From the NCBI GenBank assembly GCA_002479655.1, contig DLOQ01000126.1:4419-11822 (forward strand): a DNA stretch of 7,404 nt, given 5' to 3'. How positions within the stretch are numbered: position 1 is the first letter of the stretch; every line of letters starts with the position of its first letter. Both the position numbers and the translations under genes were made by a program. The DNA is from Lachnospiraceae bacterium UBA7480. GTDB taxonomy: Bacteria; Bacillota; Clostridia; Lachnospirales; Lachnospiraceae. Below the pieces are notes generated by a model. The model ran no database searches. It worked only from the letters and a program-made list of their open reading frames with translations, and was not told the origin of the DNA. Positions 6,144-7,404 of the stretch are shown here, piece after piece.

Positions 6144-6196
6144 GTTCTGCCGCAGGCGATAATAATCTTCGAAACACCGGCTGCTTCAGCGAGCAT
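6143..6196 (-). pseudogene. tnpB: IS66 TnpB, 5' fragment (18 codons)
   Basis: ATG at 6196 overlaps the end of tnpA by 11 bp, the normal IS66 arrangement, with GAGGT eight bases upstream. It reads MLAEAAGVSKIIIACGRT, the typical TnpB opening, in which the next residues would be D-L-R-x-G. Here the frame becomes GGG CTA TAG and stops, because the sequence switches to the YhcG fragment after the ACT codon at 6143-6145. It cannot make a functional product. Confidence 0.8.
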
Positions 6197-6575
6197 GACT
6201 GATCACCTCGAACAGCTTATTTAAAAGTGCATCAGATGCAGTATTGGAAACACCAATGATAACAGAACCGGTATTGATGGTGATATCCGGACGGAATCCA
6301 TTTTCGCCGGGTGAAACAGGATTCATAGCCGGAAGTGGAACTTCCGCAAATGCAACTTCGCTATTCATCGTTTTCATACATGCTGTATTAGATGTAGTTG
6401 TTGCAAGCTCATAAGTTTCCTGACGGATTTTTTTGAGCCAATGATAGTAACTCTGTTCGCAAATGTTGTTTTCGTCAAGCCACTGCTTTGCAGTCATACC
6501 TTCTGGTCTTTGCAGGCACTGACTGATGATGTTTTTCCAGTGTTGTTTGCAAACTTCATGTGTACACTTGTCCAA
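6186..6575 (-). CDS. tnpA: IS66-family accessory protein TnpA (helix-turn-helix)
   Basis: This 129-aa frame is complete. It begins at a TTG (6573-6575) with an excellent SD, GAGGAGG (6584-6590), eight bases upstream; no better ATG exists. The N-terminus (THEVCKQHWKNII, then MTAKQWLDENNI and SYYHWLKKIR) is the helix-turn-helix region typical of IS66 TnpA, around residues 5-50. The rest is variable, as usual in the family. TnpA is needed with TnpB and TnpC for IS66 transposition; its exact role is unclear, though DNA binding is assumed. The gene looks undamaged, but its partners are lost, so the element cannot move on its own. Confidence 0.85.
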   Translation of the reverse strand: MDKCTHEVCKQHWKNIISQCLQRPEGMTAKQWLDENNICEQSYYHWLKKIRQETYELATTTSNTACMKTMNSEVAFAEVPLPAMNPVSPGENGFRPDITINTGSVIIGVSNTASDALLNKLFEVISHAR

Positions 6576-6662
6576 AGATTTTGCCTCCTCTATAAAAACT
6601 ACAAAAACTAAAAAGAGTTTTTAGGTTTCTTATAGTATGGCACAAAGTCGGGTGTTAGTTAA

Positions 6663-6920
6663 GGCGTGTGGTTTGACGTTTACGGTTTTCCCACCCAGCA
6701 CTGGAGTCGTATCAGAACCAACAACACAATAGAACGCCTGAACCAGGAAATCAAACGCCGAACCAAAGCGATTGATGCATTTCCCGATGGACAGAGTGCC
6801 CTGATGTTCGTATGTGCCAGACTCCGCCATGTAGCCGGAACCCAATGGGGTGTCAGATGTTACATGAGCATGGAACACCTGCGTAACATAGGAATAGGGT
6901 CTGATGACATAGCCGGCTGA
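6663..6920 (+). pseudogene. IS256-family transposase, C-terminal fragment
   Basis: The last 80 or so residues of an IS256-type transposase are recognisable. RIRTNNTIERLNQEIKRRT carries the likely catalytic Glu of the DDE triad (within NTIER), followed by FPDGQSAL and CARLRHVAGTQW, and the frame ends at TGA 6918-6920. Full-length family members have about 400 residues. The first residues before GFPTQHW do not look family-like, and an in-frame TAA sits at 6660-6662, so the junction lies at about 6658-6680. The N-terminal four-fifths, including both catalytic Asp residues, is missing from the window. No start with an SD is present. Confidence 0.88.
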
Positions 6921-6948
6921 CTACTGGATACCAAACGGGGTAAATGAA

Positions 6949-6973
6949 TTTGCGAAAAAATCTTGACACAATC
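6949..6973 (+). repeat. Probable terminal inverted repeat (right end) of the IS256 element
   Basis: About 30 bp after the transposase stop, the sequence runs from TTTGCGAAAAAATC into TTGACACAATC. Read inward this is GATTGTGTCAAG..., with the GAT-type tip and A/T-rich interior expected of an IS256-family end. The matching left end is absent, so the repeat cannot be confirmed within the window. It contains an outward-facing TTGACA (6963-6968). Confidence 0.5.
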
Positions 6974-7332
6974 AGGTTGTTTCAATATGTCCCGTCTTTT
7001 TTAGAAAAGTTCTCTTGCTGATTTCAGGGAATCTTCACGCTCTTTTTCGGTATTCTTTGTGTATCATAAACAAGTGCGGAGGTGGAAACCTACACAGCGC
7101 AGAAGGCGGCAGGTATGACACAGTAGAGCAGAAATAAACCTGCTCTGCTATTGGACTAGATGTGGAGAATCATTTCATGGGGAATTGTAGATAATTAAAC
7201 ATTGTAGAAAGGACTTGTGTATTAGAGGCATGACACACACATGACCTAGTGGTTGAAAAGTGGTTTAGGATGCATTACAATAAATAAACCGAACATGTGC
7301 TTGTCCAGATAAGAGCTATTGAATAGATAAAG
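6974..7332. other. Gene-free stretch between IS256 end and DnaA boxes
   Basis: No frame of useful length with an SD is present on either strand. Besides the hairpin at 7122-7149, it holds an 8-bp direct repeat, ATTGTAGA, at 7184-7191 and 7201-7208 (17 bp apart). The longest protein-like frame is 20 codons (minus, 7001-7063) and has no start. The stretch is best read as the leader side of a replication origin or as decayed flanking DNA. Confidence 0.5.
7122..7149. other. 10-bp stem-loop without U-tract
   Basis: AGTAGAGCAG (7122-7131) pairs with CTGCTCTGCT (7140-7149) around an 8-base A-rich loop; nine pairs are Watson-Crick and one is T-G in the plus-strand transcript. Neither strand has a T-run after the stem, so it is not a standard intrinsic terminator. 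It could be a structural element of the origin region or the end of a lost transcript. Confidence 0.4.
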
Positions 7333-7376
7333 TTATCCACAAGTTATAAACAGTAAATCCACATAATTTTCCACAA
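7333..7376 (+). other. DnaA-box cluster, probable replication origin (oriC-like)
   Basis: Four 9-mers lie in the same orientation: TTATCCACA (7333, exact DnaA box), TTATAAACA (7344, seven of nine), AAATCCACA (7355, seven of nine) and TTTTCCACA (7368, eight of nine). Spacing is 11, 11 and 13 bp, close to one helical turn, which suits cooperative DnaA filament formation. The surroundings are AT-rich. Such clusters sit directly upstream of dnaA in Firmicutes, and dnaA would then lie on the plus strand beyond 7404. A DnaA-dependent plasmid or chromid origin is the main alternative. No rpmH is visible to the left. Confidence 0.65.
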
Positions 7377-7404
7377 TTTATTCGCAAAGTTAGCAACCCC
7401 CATT

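Larger units (their letters stand above)
6143..6657 (-). mobile_element. IS66-family insertion sequence remnant (tnpA plus start of tnpB)
   Basis: The minus strand holds a full tnpA overlapped by the first 18 codons of tnpB; the rest of tnpB and all of tnpC are gone. The promoter-side end is placed near 6657, where the minus-strand sequence begins TAACACCCGACTTTGTGCC, resembling the GTAA-type IS66 termini; this boundary is a judgement by eye. The other end is a deletion junction with the YhcG fragment. Beyond 6657 an IS256 transposase fragment starts at once, suggesting insertion into, or joining with, that element. Confidence 0.65.

Noticed and set aside
6603..6622. Stem AAAAACT/AGTTTTT with a 6-base loop in the IS66 leader
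   Set aside because: It is a low-complexity A/T stem, weak and easily arising by chance.
6630..6878. 82-codon minus-strand frame
   Set aside because: It is the antisense shadow of the IS256 transposase fragment.
7001..7063. 20-codon protein-like minus-strand frame ending KSARELF
   Set aside because: It is too short, has no start codon or SD, and is bounded by a stop; it cannot be told from chance.

Overview
The window looks like accessory DNA from a Clostridia chromosome, most likely a Lachnospiraceae-type gut Firmicute. The grounds are strong purine-rich Shine-Dalgarno (SD) sites before nearly every gene, moderate-to-low GC, and small families common in that group: a DUF6774-like 54-aa protein, a DUF6512-like membrane protein, an Rpn-type PD-(D/E)XK protein and IS66/IS256 relatives. 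Family names come from recognising motifs by eye; no search was run.

Layout. (1) 1-1669, minus: a large HAD-superfamily protein of the COG5610 type, running off the left edge. It is visibly more GC-rich than the rest and is usually linked to surface polysaccharide loci. (2) 1670-1784: a divergent region with a perfect 13-bp palindrome at its exact centre. (3) 1785-2818: a DUF6512-like membrane protein and kptA (RNA 2'-phosphotransferase), convergent, with their 3' ends overlapping by 19 bp. kptA has a recognisable promoter and a possible 18-codon leader ORF overlapping its start. (4) 3058-3222: a 54-aa DUF6774-like protein with its own promoter. (5) 3397-4437, minus: an Rpn-type nuclease/transposase-like gene with an in-frame 12-bp repeat array and a leader that can fold in two exclusive ways. 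(6) 4438-4918: mostly non-coding, possibly holding a decayed Cys-rich ORF. (7) 4919-5845, plus: an intact 308-aa tyrosine recombinase. (8) 5874-6920: a graveyard of broken pieces: a YhcG/DUF1016 fragment, an IS66 remnant (whole tnpA, first 18 codons of tnpB) and the 3' end of an IS256 transposase with its probable terminal repeat. (9) 6974-7404: no genes, ending in four evenly spaced DnaA-box-like sequences in one orientation, as found just upstream of dnaA in Firmicutes.

The genes do not form one pathway. The window reads as a patchwork built by recombination beside a probable replication origin: an intact recombinase and an Rpn-type protein sit next to nested insertion-sequence wreckage, and single accessory genes each carry their own promoter. 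If the DnaA-box cluster is the chromosomal origin, the usual rpmH-dnaA neighbourhood is broken here. I saw no tRNA, rRNA, CRISPR array or convincing intrinsic terminator. No undescribed multi-gene system is demonstrated; the best leads are the kptA leader, the Rpn leader switch, the central palindrome and the origin context.
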